A DNA stretch of 30,494 nt, from assembly GCA_964587755.1 (NCBI GenBank), contig CAZPMC010000026.1, forward strand, positions 1 through 30,494, given 5' to 3'. The notes below the pieces were generated by a model that did not search any database, was not told where the DNA came from, and saw nothing but the letters and a program-made list of their open reading frames with translations. Origin of the DNA: CAZPMC01 sp964587755. GTDB lineage: Bacteria > Bacillota > Clostridia > Acetivibrionales > DTU013. Shown here in pieces: positions 1 through 6,373 of this stretch (position 1 is the first letter of the stretch; each line of letters opens with the position of its first letter). The translations under genes and the position numbers were made by a program.

Positions 1-1
1 C

Positions 2-54
2 AGTGACATTTTCGCTGAAATATTATAAGGTGACATTATCGCAGAATAAACACA
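2..54. repeat. Left copy of 53-bp terminal inverted repeat (IS21-like IS end)
   Basis: This segment is the exact reverse complement of 30442-30494. It holds two near-identical direct subrepeats, GTGACATTTTCGCTGAA (from 3) and GTGACATTATCGCAGAA (from 30), 27 bp apart. Repeated transposase-binding motifs just inside the tip are typical of IS21-family ends (family knowledge). Read from the inside of the window, the tip is TGTGTTTATTCTGCG, so a TG-ended element would lie to the left, outside the window. The coding frame of the next gene resumes directly after it, which supports an IS that landed inside that gene. No transposase gene is visible, so the family assignment is tentative. Confidence 0.75.
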
Positions 55-579
55 GACTTCTATATTGGCAGCTTGCCACAGCAGCAGAAACTTGTTAAAA
101 TGCCTGACCAGTTTGTTGATGCCGGCGGTTCGGATATTCTGGGACCTGCAGGATTGTGGTATGATACAATGGTGTCCACCGACAGGTTTATGCTAGAAAA
201 CCGTGAGGCCGCACTGAGAACAATAGCGGTAATGTATGCCACAATAAGGGAATTTGACAAAGACCCGCAAAAGTTCGCTGAAGTTGCATCCAAAAAACTT
301 AGTGAAATTGCAGGTTCTGAATTTACCGTTGAAGACTACCTTGAATTCCAGACCAAATATGACGATTTCCTTTCAATCGAGGAATGCAAGGAAGGTATGT
401 ATAACAAGTCCAGCAACCTTTACTGGGAATACCCAGTAGATTATTACGTCAGACTTTCGATTGAAGACGGGCTTCTTGACAAGGAAATCTCTTCCGAAGA
501 ATATTACGGCGAAGCCGAAAAACTCTTCAATGAACTTCTAGAGAGAGATGACCTTATGGAGCTTATAAACAAGCATTAA
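55..579 (+). pseudogene. C-terminal half of ABC transporter substrate-binding protein (NitT/TauT-like), cut by the left IS end
   Basis: The open frame runs from the IS boundary to TAA at 577-579 and encodes about 174 residues. Full-length members of this periplasmic-binding family (nitrate/sulfonate/taurine or NMT1-like) are about 330 residues, so roughly the N-terminal half is missing, with signal peptide and lobe 1. The visible part begins with the stretch SLPQQQKLVKMPDQFVDAGG, followed by a helical acidic C-terminus ending DLMELINKH. A TTG at 73 could start translation, but no ribosome site precedes it. No permease or ATPase of this transporter is in the window; they would lie beyond the IS or elsewhere. 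The family call rests on overall sequence character and is moderately sure; substrate is not assignable. Confidence 0.65.
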
Positions 580-658
580 TGCATTATGATTTAAACAGGT
601 ACAGCAGCAGATTTTAGACTAAATCAAGTAATTATTGAACAAGGAAATACCCCATACT

Positions 659-710
659 GCTAACCGGCAGTTCCGATACATAATCCAATAATATGGAACT
701 GCCGGTTAGC
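659..710. terminator. Perfect 16-bp hairpin, probable terminator
   Basis: GCTAACCGGCAGTTCC (659-674) is exactly complementary to 695-710, with a 20-nt loop. The downstream flank is AT-rich (AAATTTTGATTTTAT) but has no long T run. It lies 80 bp after the truncated binding-protein gene and would end its transcript. Confidence 0.6.
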
Positions 711-856
711 AAATTTTGATTTTATCTATGCTGTCTTTTCCAGGTGCATGACTTGCCCATTACCTTTTATATTTAAAAAGGATTGCAGTGTCTTACTCCC
801 CTTTCGGTCGGAGCATCGGGAAACAATGCTATACCGTTCACGACCATTGTTTATAT

Positions 857-964
857 TCCGGTTTAGCTGCACGAAGTTGTGGCTATAAGGATACGTTCAA
901 TTTTTCAAATATGTTTAAGAAAGAATATGGCATAAGTCCTTCTGAATACAAAAGTAAATTTTAA
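857..964 (+). pseudogene. Remnant of AraC-family regulator (last helix-turn-helix)
   Basis: One frame encodes about 35 residues ending in TAA at 962-964, including the stretches GLAARSCGYKDTFNFSNMF and KKEYGISPSEYKSKF. This is the characteristic C-terminal signature of AraC/XylS proteins (GY.D..NFS..FKK..G.SP..Y). Everything upstream of the second helix-turn-helix is missing, and no start codon or ribosome site is present. It is a decayed gene fragment next to an IS end, fitting local genome erosion. Confidence 0.75.
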
Positions 965-1028
965 GCAAAAAATAATCTAACTTTTTTTGATGGTTATATT
1001 ATATAGTTCCCTGGACTAGAAGCTTATG

Positions 1029-1061
1029 CTTTAGTCTGCTTGATGGATAGGCAGACTAAGG
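1029..1061. repeat. Inverted repeat just upstream of the leader promoter
   Basis: TTAGTCTGC (1031-1039) pairs exactly with GCAGACTAA (1051-1059), 11-nt loop, extendable by one wobble and one GC pair. No T run follows on either strand, so a simple terminator is unlikely; with its 3' arm 13 bp before the -35 box it could be an operator. Confidence 0.45.
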
Positions 1062-1071
1062 CGGATCTAAA

Positions 1072-1100
1072 TTGCAAACTGTTGGAAAGTATTGTACAAT
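1072..1100 (+). promoter_or_regulatory. Sigma-A-type promoter of the SAM-I-like leader
   Basis: TTGCAA (1072-1077) and TACAAT (1095-1100) are separated by exactly 17 bp. Each box has one mismatch to consensus. Predicted start near 1107 lies 15 nt before the first stem of the structured leader. Confidence 0.7.
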
Positions 1101-1121
1101 AGATCTGGAAAGTTTAACCGA

Positions 1122-1210
1122 CTTATTAAGAGTCAGGGTAGAGAGTTGGCTCGATGACCCTGTACCAACCTGCAGCAAAGCTGTAAGGTGGTAAAGCCAG
1201 CACCGATGAG
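1122..1210 (+). promoter_or_regulatory. SAM-I (S-box)-like riboswitch aptamer lacking P4
   Basis: The elements of the S-box fold can be paired by eye. P1 is CTTATT (1122-1127) with GATGAG (1205-1210). P2a is CAGGG (1134-1138) with CCCTG (1158-1162). P2b is GAG (1141-1143) with CTC (1150-1152), flanked by the kink-turn-like GATGA. P3 is CCAACCTGCAG with CTGTAAGGTGG (1165-1191), including a compensated change of the usual GCAACC/GGTGC pair to CCAACC/GGTGG. The P2 loop TGG (1147-1149) can form the pseudoknot with CCA (1197-1199). The stretch AAGGTGGTAAAGCCAGC closely matches S-box core sequence. The usual P4 hairpin before P1 closes is absent, reminiscent of SAM-I/IV variants. The class assignment is inference from pairing; no covariance search was possible. 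Confidence 0.62.
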
Positions 1211-1222
1211 GAGGTGGTTATA

Positions 1223-1237
1223 ATGATTGAATTATAG
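1223..1237 (+). other. Four-codon leader ORF (MIEL) with strong ribosome site
   Basis: AGGAGG (1209-1214) lies 8 nt before ATG ATT GAA TTA TAG. The ribosome site overlaps the 3' strand of riboswitch P1, and the stop codon overlaps the first two bases of the terminator stem. Whether it is translated is unknown. Confidence 0.35.
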
Positions 1238-1271
1238 CCTTCTTGTCAGGTCATGGCAGGAAGGCTTTTTT
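1236..1271 (+). terminator. Riboswitch-controlled intrinsic terminator
   Basis: AGCCTTCTTG (1236-1245) pairs with CAGGAAGGCT (1257-1266), followed by a six-T run (1266-1271). It sits 25 nt after the aptamer and before the ribosome site of the next gene, the expected place for a SAM-responsive attenuator. Confidence 0.8.
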
Positions 1272-1318
1272 ATGGTTTTGCATCGAAAAACATAATAAAT
1301 GGGTTGGAGGTGTATAGC

Positions 1319-1669
1319 ATGGTAATAAAGCGGATAGGACACAAATACACTGTTGTTCCGCAAAAAAACGGATTGTATCAGGCTGTGATGATTCTTTCAA
1401 TGCATGACAACTTTGATGAGGCCCTTGATGCAGTGTTTGACGCAATGGATAAGGAATCTGAGGAAATAATGGACAGAGAAATTGAAGAGCTTAGGAAACA
1501 GGGCATAAAGGTGGTATCAGCTAAAGAAGCCATAAAGGATATGATGCCTGAGGAGCGCGAAAGGTTTCTTGAAGAGAGAAACAGGAAATTCGTAAACCCA
1601 ATTCTCGATATGAATATTGAAATGCTTGAACAAAAAAGAAAGCAGCTCAAGATTAAACGCATAAAATAG
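1319..1669 (+). CDS. 116-aa hypothetical protein under SAM-I-like leader
   Basis: Translation most likely starts at ATG 1319 (MVIKRIGHKYTVVP...), preceded by TTGGAGGTG at a good distance. An earlier in-frame start at 1253 lies inside the terminator stem and is unlikely. The protein is highly charged. The first third is mixed (hydrophobic stretch YQAVMILSMHDNF), and from about residue 35 it becomes a long Glu/Lys/Arg-rich helical region suited to a coiled coil, ending KRKQLKIKRIK. No signal peptide, membrane segment or catalytic motif is visible and I do not recognise the family. Its only contextual clue is the SAM-responsive leader, which normally controls methionine, cysteine or SAM metabolism; that link is inference. 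Confidence 0.7.
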   Translation: MVIKRIGHKYTVVPQKNGLYQAVMILSMHDNFDEALDAVFDAMDKESEEIMDREIEELRKQGIKVVSAKEAIKDMMPEERERFLEERNRKFVNPILDMNIEMLEQKRKQLKIKRIK

Positions 1670-1723
1670 AGACATGACAGATTCATTTTAATGATTAGTA
1701 CTTCTTATTTGTGGTACAAATTA

Positions 1724-1767
1724 TTTAAGCAGTCTTACCGTCAATGAGACGGTACAGACTGCTTAAA
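1724..1767. terminator. Long hairpin after the orphan gene, probable terminator
   Basis: TTTAAGCAGTCT (1724-1735) pairs with AGACTGCTTAAA (1756-1767), and ACCGTC pairs with GACGGT inside, leaving an AATGA loop. The plus-strand flank is A-rich rather than T-rich. It separates the orphan gene from the EAL gene. Confidence 0.65.
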
Positions 1768-1826
1768 ACTAAAACCTAACAGCAATAGAAAGTAAAGATA
1801 TACGGCATTGAAAGGAGAAATTTCTT

Positions 1827-3458
1827 ATGAGCTCAATAATCAAACGAGTGAGCAGAAATTGCCGGACTAACTTAGTTAAAATCTTGCTGATAAGTATTCT
1901 GATTGCTGCTGTAACATTTTTGGTTTATATAACAGGCGGTACTAAAAAGGTCTTTGTGCACTTAATGTATATTCCAACAATTCTATCTTCATTATTTTGG
2001 GGGCCTTATGTCGGGTTGGTAGCAGGAATGGTCTGCGGTATACTTGCCGGTCCTTTAATGCCTCTTGATGTTTCTATTGGCATTATGCAGGACCCGATAA
2101 ATTGGATCTCACGTTTAATTATGTTCTCATTTATAGGTCTTTTAACAGGATATATGATTAACAGAATAAATAAATTAAATAAAGAAAAACAAGAAAGCAA
2201 CCTGAAAAGTCCCTTCTATAATCTCCCAAATGAAAAAAAGCTTTTTTATGATATCGAAAACATCATCAAATCAGGAAAAAATTTAAAACTTATAACAATT
2301 AAAATAACAAACTTAAGTGAAATTGAAAAATGTGTTGATAATAAATTGTCATTTGGTATAGTTGATGATTTGGTAGAAAAGCTAATGCATTGTTACGGTG
2401 AAAAAACCGTTTATTCATATGAAAGAGATGAGTTGATTGTACTTGCATGTGAAGATGGGGAGGTAGACCACGAAGAAGAAATTAAGAAAGTTTTAGATCA
2501 TTATTGTGCTTTCCCTATTACAATGAACTGCTATAAAATCAGAGTAGCATTGAAAGCAGGGATTTATGCATATCAAGGCGGGGATGTTTCACCAGTTGAA
2601 ATATACAACAAAGCACGGATTGCTTATGAACAGGGAGAAGTAAAGGAATCAGGAGTTTATTACTACGATGCCGGTTTAAAAAATAAAAGAAGAGATATAC
2701 AAGATATCACCGGAGCCTTGCTTGAGTCCATCCAAAGAAATGAACTGTTTGTAATGTACCAGCCCAAGATCGATATTGTAAACAATAAGATTTCAGGTGT
2801 CGAAGCATTGGTAAGATGGAAAAGAAATGGTAAACATTTTATTGGGCCAAATATCTTTATTCCCATCGCAGAAGAGATTGGGTTTATTGATAAGATTTCC
2901 AGGTTTGTTTTTAACAATGTAACATCGCAGGTGGAGATTTGGAAGAGCAAAGGGATAAATATAAAATGTTCAGTTAACACATCTGTGAACGAATTAATAC
3001 ATGATGATTATACTTTTTGGGCTAAGGATATAATTATCAGCAAAAATGCAAACCGATCCGACTATGAAATTGAAATCACAGAAAGAGCCATAGCTTACGA
3101 CGATAGAAGATTAATAGAAAAAATGCACTATTTGAAAGGATTAGGATATCAATTGTCTATCGATGATTTTGGGACTGGTTATAACTCTCTAATGAGTGTT
3201 GTTGAGATACCATTTGATAAATTAAAAATTGATAAATACTTTATTGACAGGCTTAATAAAATTGAAATATCTGAACTGGTCCGGATTTTTATAGAATACG
3301 CCCATTCACTTGGCAAAACTGTTATAGCAGAAGGTGTAGAGACCGAGGAACAATTAATGATACTTAAAAAGCTGAAATGCGACGAAGTTCAAGGATACTA
3401 CTATAGCAAGCCCTTATTACCAGAGGAATTTGAAGCATTTTACGAAAAGTTTAACTAG
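1827..3458 (+). CDS. Membrane-anchored c-di-GMP phosphodiesterase (degenerate GGDEF + EAL)
   Basis: 543 residues, starting at ATG 1827 after AAAGGAGAAA. Residues about 15-120 contain four hydrophobic segments with a YIPTILSSLFWGPYVGLVAG stretch, like small membrane input modules of sensor kinases. A GGDEF-like domain follows (about 135-275), but its active-site motif reads YERDEL instead of GGDEF, so cyclase activity is unlikely; it may bind nucleotide. The EAL domain (about 295-543) keeps its key residues: EALVRW, the Asn in SVNTSVN, EITE, DDFGTGYNS, the Lys in KLKIDK, AEGVET and QGYYYSKP. It is therefore expected to hydrolyse c-di-GMP at the membrane. It appears monocistronic, between a hairpin upstream and a new promoter downstream. 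Confidence 0.88.
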   Translation: MSSIIKRVSRNCRTNLVKILLISILIAAVTFLVYITGGTKKVFVHLMYIPTILSSLFWGPYVGLVAGMVCGILAGPLMPLDVSIGIMQDPINWISRLIMFSFIGLLTGYMINRINKLNKEKQESNLKSPFYNLPNEKKLFYDIENIIKSGKNLKLITIKITNLSEIEKCVDNKLSFGIVDDLVEKLMHCYGEKTVYSYERDELIVLACEDGEVDHEEEIKKVLDHYCAFPITMNCYKIRVALKAGIYAYQGGDVSPVEIYNKARIAYEQGEVKESGVYYYDAGLKNKRRDIQDITGALLESIQRNELFVMYQPKIDIVNNKISGVEALVRWKRNGKHFIGPNIFIPIAEEIGFIDKISRFVFNNVTSQVEIWKSKGINIKCSVNTSVNELIHDDYTFWAKDIIISKNANRSDYEIEITERAIAYDDRRLIEKMHYLKGLGYQLSIDDFGTGYNSLMSVVEIPFDKLKIDKYFIDRLNKIEISELVRIFIEYAHSLGKTVIAEGVETEEQLMILKKLKCDEVQGYYYSKPLLPEEFEAFYEKFN

Positions 3459-3506
3459 GCAAATAGGTAGACTATTATCTTGAAATTATTAAGGAGCATG
3501 CAAAGG

Positions 3507-3535
3507 TTGACATTTATAGGTTTAGAACATAGAAT
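3507..3535 (+). promoter_or_regulatory. Strong sigma-A promoter of the mgtE leader
   Basis: TTGACA (3507-3512) and TAGAAT (3530-3535) with a 17-bp spacer. Transcription would start near 3542, directly before the ribosome site of the first short leader ORF. Confidence 0.75.
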
Positions 3536-3560
3536 GAAGTAGAATGCGGAGGTGAGAAGA

Positions 3561-3671
3561 ATGGAATCTGGCAGTAGTAGTATGGGCTATAGAGAAAAAT
3601 GCATATATTATTATAGAAAAAATAGAACTGGGGCTGTCAAACTCCATCCTTCCCCAATAAGAGTTTGTTAA
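3561..3671 (+). CDS. 36-aa leader ORF 1 upstream of mgtE
   Basis: ATG 3561 follows a near-perfect ribosome site GGAGGTGA (3548-3555). The product begins MESGSSSMGYREKC, is basic with a YYYRKNR cluster, and ends HPSPIRVC before TAA at 3669-3671. I recognise no family. Its start ATGGAATCTGG resembles the start of the second leader ORF (ATGGATTCTGG at 3905). The 3' end overlaps a possible pseudoknot. It may be a regulatory upstream ORF of mgtE or a genuine microprotein. Confidence 0.5.
   Translation: MESGSSSMGYREKCIYYYRKNRTGAVKLHPSPIRVC
3629..3667 (+). promoter_or_regulatory. Possible H-type pseudoknot in the mgtE leader
   Basis: TGGGG (3629-3633) can pair with CCCCA (3652-3656), and CAAACTC (3638-3644) with GAGTTTG (3661-3667). 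The arms interleave, so both together form a pseudoknot or they are alternative hairpins. It overlaps the end of leader ORF 1. Confidence 0.35.
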
Positions 3672-3904
3672 ATCTTATGATTTAAATTCTATTTTTCAAT
3701 ATGCTTTTCTCTAGGAACAATTCTCTATTGTCATCCACAACAGTTTCGTTGATGAAGTCAGTTTACAACATTGTGTTCGAAATTCAAACAAAATAATTGT
3801 TTTTAAAGGTTAAAAATGCATATGCTAACCTATAGTATCTTATGGCTATTTATGCCTGTTTTAGCTATTGTTTTGTAAATGGTATAAAAGTGGAGGTGGT
3901 AGTT

Positions 3905-3997
3905 ATGGATTCTGGACCTTTACCTAGTTGTTTTAATAAAAATGAGAATAATAAATTTTGGGCCATAGCTACCAATCAGATAGTGTGGCTCTATTAA
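3905..3997 (+). CDS. 30-aa leader ORF 2, translationally coupled to mgtE
   Basis: ATG 3905 is preceded by TGGAGGTGG (3891-3899). The product begins MDSGPLPSCFNKNENN and ends IVWLY; the stop TAA (3995-3997) directly abuts the mgtE ribosome site AAGGAGGG, so ribosomes finishing this ORF would influence mgtE initiation. The acidic, proline-containing N-terminus recalls the enterobacterial Mg2+-sensing leader peptide MgtL (which starts MEPDPTPLP), but homology is not claimed. No M-box Mg2+ riboswitch was recognised in this leader. Confidence 0.5.
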   Translation: MDSGPLPSCFNKNENNKFWAIATNQIVWLY

Positions 3998-4011
3998 AGG
4001 AGGGCTACAAA

Positions 4012-5346
4012 ATGAAAGAAATGATTCTCTTCCTCATTAAGCAGGGTAAATACGCTGAAGCAAGAAAAGAAATTGTTGAAATGAATATAGTTGATATTGC
4101 ACAACTTTTTGAAGAGATTGACCAGCAGAATCTTTTAGTTATATTTAGGATACTGCCTAAAGAGATTGCATCAGGTGTTTTCTCTTATATACCTAATGAA
4201 CTACAAAAATTTATTATTGAATCTATTACTGATAAGGAAATCAAGAATATTTTAGATGAATTATTTTTTGACGATGCAATTGACTTTTTAGAAGAAATGC
4301 CGTCAAACATAGTAAAGAAGGTTCTTAAAAATACTGATAAAGAAACAAGAAAGCTTATCAATCAATTCTTTAATTATCCTGAAGATTCAGCTGGAAGCAT
4401 AATGACTATAGAGTTTGTTGACTTAAAAAAGGAAATGACAGTAAATCAGGCAATACAGCACATTAAGGAAACGGGGGTAGACAAGGAGACAATTAATACC
4501 TGCTATGTTATCGATAATAATAGAAAACTTGAAGGTGTTATATCAATTAGAAAACTAATATTAAGTGAAGATACAACAGTAGTTAAAGACATCATGGAAA
4601 CAGATGTTGTATATATAAACACTCATGATGACCAGGAAGAAATCGCATCGTTGTTTAAAAAATATGACTTCCTTTCAATGCCTGTAGTTGATAATGAATG
4701 CAGGTTAGTTGGAATAGTGACAATAGATGATATTGTAGATATTATAGACCAGGAAAATACCGAGGACTTTCAGAAGATGGCTGCTATGCAGCCTTCTGAA
4801 AGAGAATATTTGAAGACAAACGCATTGGTATTAACAAAGCATAGAATAACCTGGCTTTTAATCTTAATGATTTCCGCAACCATTACAGGAAAAATTATTA
4901 GAAAATTTGATGAAGTATTACAGTCGGTTGTAGTGCTTACTTCATTCATCCCAATGCTAATGGACACAGGTGGAAATGCTGGTTCTCAGTCATCAACACT
5001 CATCATCAGGGGTCTGGCCTTGGGAGAAATAAGCCTAAAGGATGTTTTTTCAATTCTCTGGAAAGAGATTCAAGTAGGCTGCCTTGTGGGGCTAGCTCTA
5101 TCTGCTTTAAATTTTGTAAGGATATATTATTTTGAAAAAATTGATGTATTAATATCTTTAACTGTAAGTATCACCTTGTTTTTTACAATTATATTAGCAA
5201 AAATTGTAGGTGGGATTCTACCTATCATAGCAAAAAAATTTAAGATAGACCCTGCAATTATGGCAAGTCCACTAATAACAACTATTGTTGATGCTGCAGC
5301 TCTTATTTTATATTTCTCAACTGCTACATGGCTATTGGGTATATGA
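4012..5346 (+). CDS. mgtE: Magnesium transporter MgtE
   Basis: 444 residues from ATG 4012, placed after AAAGGAGGG; a longer in-frame start at 3958 would overlap leader ORF 2 and lacks a ribosome site. Domain order is that of MgtE: helical N-domain (about 1-125), two CBS domains (about 130-255, including the conserved NYPEDSAGSIMT entry), a connecting helix, then a C-terminal membrane domain with five hydrophobic segments. The channel signature DTGGNAGSQSSTLIIR is intact. Family members are Mg2+-gated, Mg2+-selective channels in the cytoplasmic membrane, with CBS and N domains closing the pore at high Mg2+. Its stop overlaps the start of the mini-ferredoxin (ATGA), linking Mg2+ uptake to an Fe-S gene pair. 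Confidence 0.93.
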   Translation: MKEMILFLIKQGKYAEARKEIVEMNIVDIAQLFEEIDQQNLLVIFRILPKEIASGVFSYIPNELQKFIIESITDKEIKNILDELFFDDAIDFLEEMPSNIVKKVLKNTDKETRKLINQFFNYPEDSAGSIMTIEFVDLKKEMTVNQAIQHIKETGVDKETINTCYVIDNNRKLEGVISIRKLILSEDTTVVKDIMETDVVYINTHDDQEEIASLFKKYDFLSMPVVDNECRLVGIVTIDDIVDIIDQENTEDFQKMAAMQPSEREYLKTNALVLTKHRITWLLILMISATITGKIIRKFDEVLQSVVVLTSFIPMLMDTGGNAGSQSSTLIIRGLALGEISLKDVFSILWKEIQVGCLVGLALSALNFVRIYYFEKIDVLISLTVSITLFFTIILAKIVGGILPIIAKKFKIDPAIMASPLITTIVDAAALILYFSTATWLLGI

Positions 5347-5462
5347 TATTTCATGGAATTTGCGCAGATGTTAATGATGATTTATGTATTGGATGCAAAA
5401 AGTGTCAGGAAGCATGTCCTGCTTCGGTAATTCAAGTTGTACAAAAGGAGGTTGCATCATGA
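5343..5462 (+). CDS. 39-aa mini-ferredoxin-like protein
   Basis: ATG 5343 overlaps the mgtE stop (ATGA), and its own stop TGA (5460-5462) overlaps the next start (ATGA at 5459), so it is tightly coupled on both sides. The product contains CIGCKKCQEACP, the classic CxxCxxCxxxCP loop that binds one [4Fe-4S] cluster, plus an extra Cys at residue 7. At 39 residues it is about half the length of a bacterial ferredoxin. It could be a complete single-cluster electron carrier serving the following membrane Fe-S protein, or the surviving part of a longer ferredoxin. The intact motif and coupled ends favour function. Confidence 0.65.
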   Translation: MIFHGICADVNDDLCIGCKKCQEACPASVIQVVQKEVAS

Positions 5463-6064
5463 AAAAGTGGAATGAATATTTGTGGATATTCTCTGCAGTA
5501 TATATGGCTTTAGGCTTTTTTAATATTCTATTTGCCTGGATAGGGCTGATTTGCTTTATTACTCCGTTGTTGCTCTCGGCAATAGGTAAGGGTAAAATAT
5601 ACTGTAACAGCTATTGCGGAAGAGGGCAGTTATTTGAATTATTGGGAGGCGGGCTGAAGCTTTCTTCAAACCGCAGCATCCCTGCCTTTATAAGAAGCAA
5701 ATGGTTTCGCTATGGTTTTTTAGCATTTTTTATGACAATGTTTGGGATAATGATTTTCTCTACGTATTTGGTTTTTAATGGGACTAATAATTTAAAAGAA
5801 GTGGTTACTCTTTTATGGACAATTAAACTTCCCTGGAACTGGACAAATACTAGTATAGTATCGCCTTGGATTGCGCAGTTCGCTTTTGGATTTTATAGTG
5901 TTATGCTAACATCCACGGTTTTGGGACTGATCACAATGTTTTTCTTTAAACCCCGCTCATGGTGTGTCTATTGTCCCATGGGCACAATGACTCAGGGTAT
6001 AAGTGTGCTAAAGCACAGAAGGAAGGTGAAACAAAATGGAGAAGCAGGCAAAAGAAATAGCTGA
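5459..6064 (+). CDS. Membrane 4Fe-4S protein (NapH/NosR-like Fer4_5 type)
   Basis: 201 residues from ATG 5459 (MKKWNEYLWIFSAVYM), preceded by AAAGGAGG. About four hydrophobic segments alternate with two Cys motifs on connecting loops: CNSYCGRGQLFELLG near residue 50 and WCVYCPMGTMTQG near residue 178. These correspond to the CxxxCP motifs of the NapH/NosR/YccM membrane ferredoxin family, with CP changed to CG in the first. Such proteins pass electrons across or along the cytoplasmic membrane. The paired mini-ferredoxin is a plausible electron partner, and the redox-type regulator overlapping its 3' end suggests regulation by sulfur or redox state. The exact electron acceptor cannot be named. 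Confidence 0.75.
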   Translation: MKKWNEYLWIFSAVYMALGFFNILFAWIGLICFITPLLLSAIGKGKIYCNSYCGRGQLFELLGGGLKLSSNRSIPAFIRSKWFRYGFLAFFMTMFGIMIFSTYLVFNGTNNLKEVVTLLWTIKLPWNWTNTSIVSPWIAQFAFGFYSVMLTSTVLGLITMFFFKPRSWCVYCPMGTMTQGISVLKHRRKVKQNGEAGKRNS

Positions 6065-6329
6065 TTTGATGAAGGTTATGGCAAATCAGCATAGATTAAT
6101 GATTTTATGCTACTTAATAGAAAGACCAATGAATGTTAGTGAAATACACGAAAAAATACCCGACATATCCCAATCGGCTTTGTCTCAAAATTTAACCCTG
6201 CTAAAGGCTCACGGGATTTTAGGCTCTAATAAATATGGACTTCAGAATGTTTATCATATTAATGATGACAGGATTAATAAGCTTATTCAAACACTAAGAG
6301 AAATCTATTGCAAACCCAATAACAGTTAA
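6036..6329 (+). CDS. ArsR-family regulator with SqrR/BigR-type cysteine pair
   Basis: 97 residues; ATG 6036 lies inside the upstream gene (29-nt overlap) after GGAAGGTGAAA. The winged helix-turn-helix is clear: ANQHRLMILCYL, then the recognition helix ISQSALSQNLTLLKAHGIL, and the wing GLQNVYHI. Two cysteines, C25 in RLMILCYL and C92 in LREIYC, occupy the places of the reactive pair in SqrR, BigR and YgaV (C41 and C107 in SqrR, nearly the same spacing), which sense persulfide. The CVC-type metal site of ArsR/SmtB is absent. It likely represses the Fe-S genes or a sulfur operon; targets are not shown. Confidence 0.83.
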   Translation: MEKQAKEIADLMKVMANQHRLMILCYLIERPMNVSEIHEKIPDISQSALSQNLTLLKAHGILGSNKYGLQNVYHINDDRINKLIQTLREIYCKPNNS

Positions 6330-6373
6330 AGGTTGAACATAATTAAGATAAAAGACGAGAATGGAGTTATTTT

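Noticed and set aside
1122..1210. Possible c-di-GMP (GEMM) riboswitch because of GCAAAGCTG...GCCAGCACCGATG and the nearby EAL gene
   Set aside because: The first GEMM hairpin with its conserved loop is not present, while P1, P2, P3 and the pseudoknot of the S-box fold all pair.
3672..4011. M-box magnesium riboswitch in front of mgtE
   Set aside because: I could not find the conserved M-box segments or a terminator; the region is plain AT-rich sequence plus the leader ORF.
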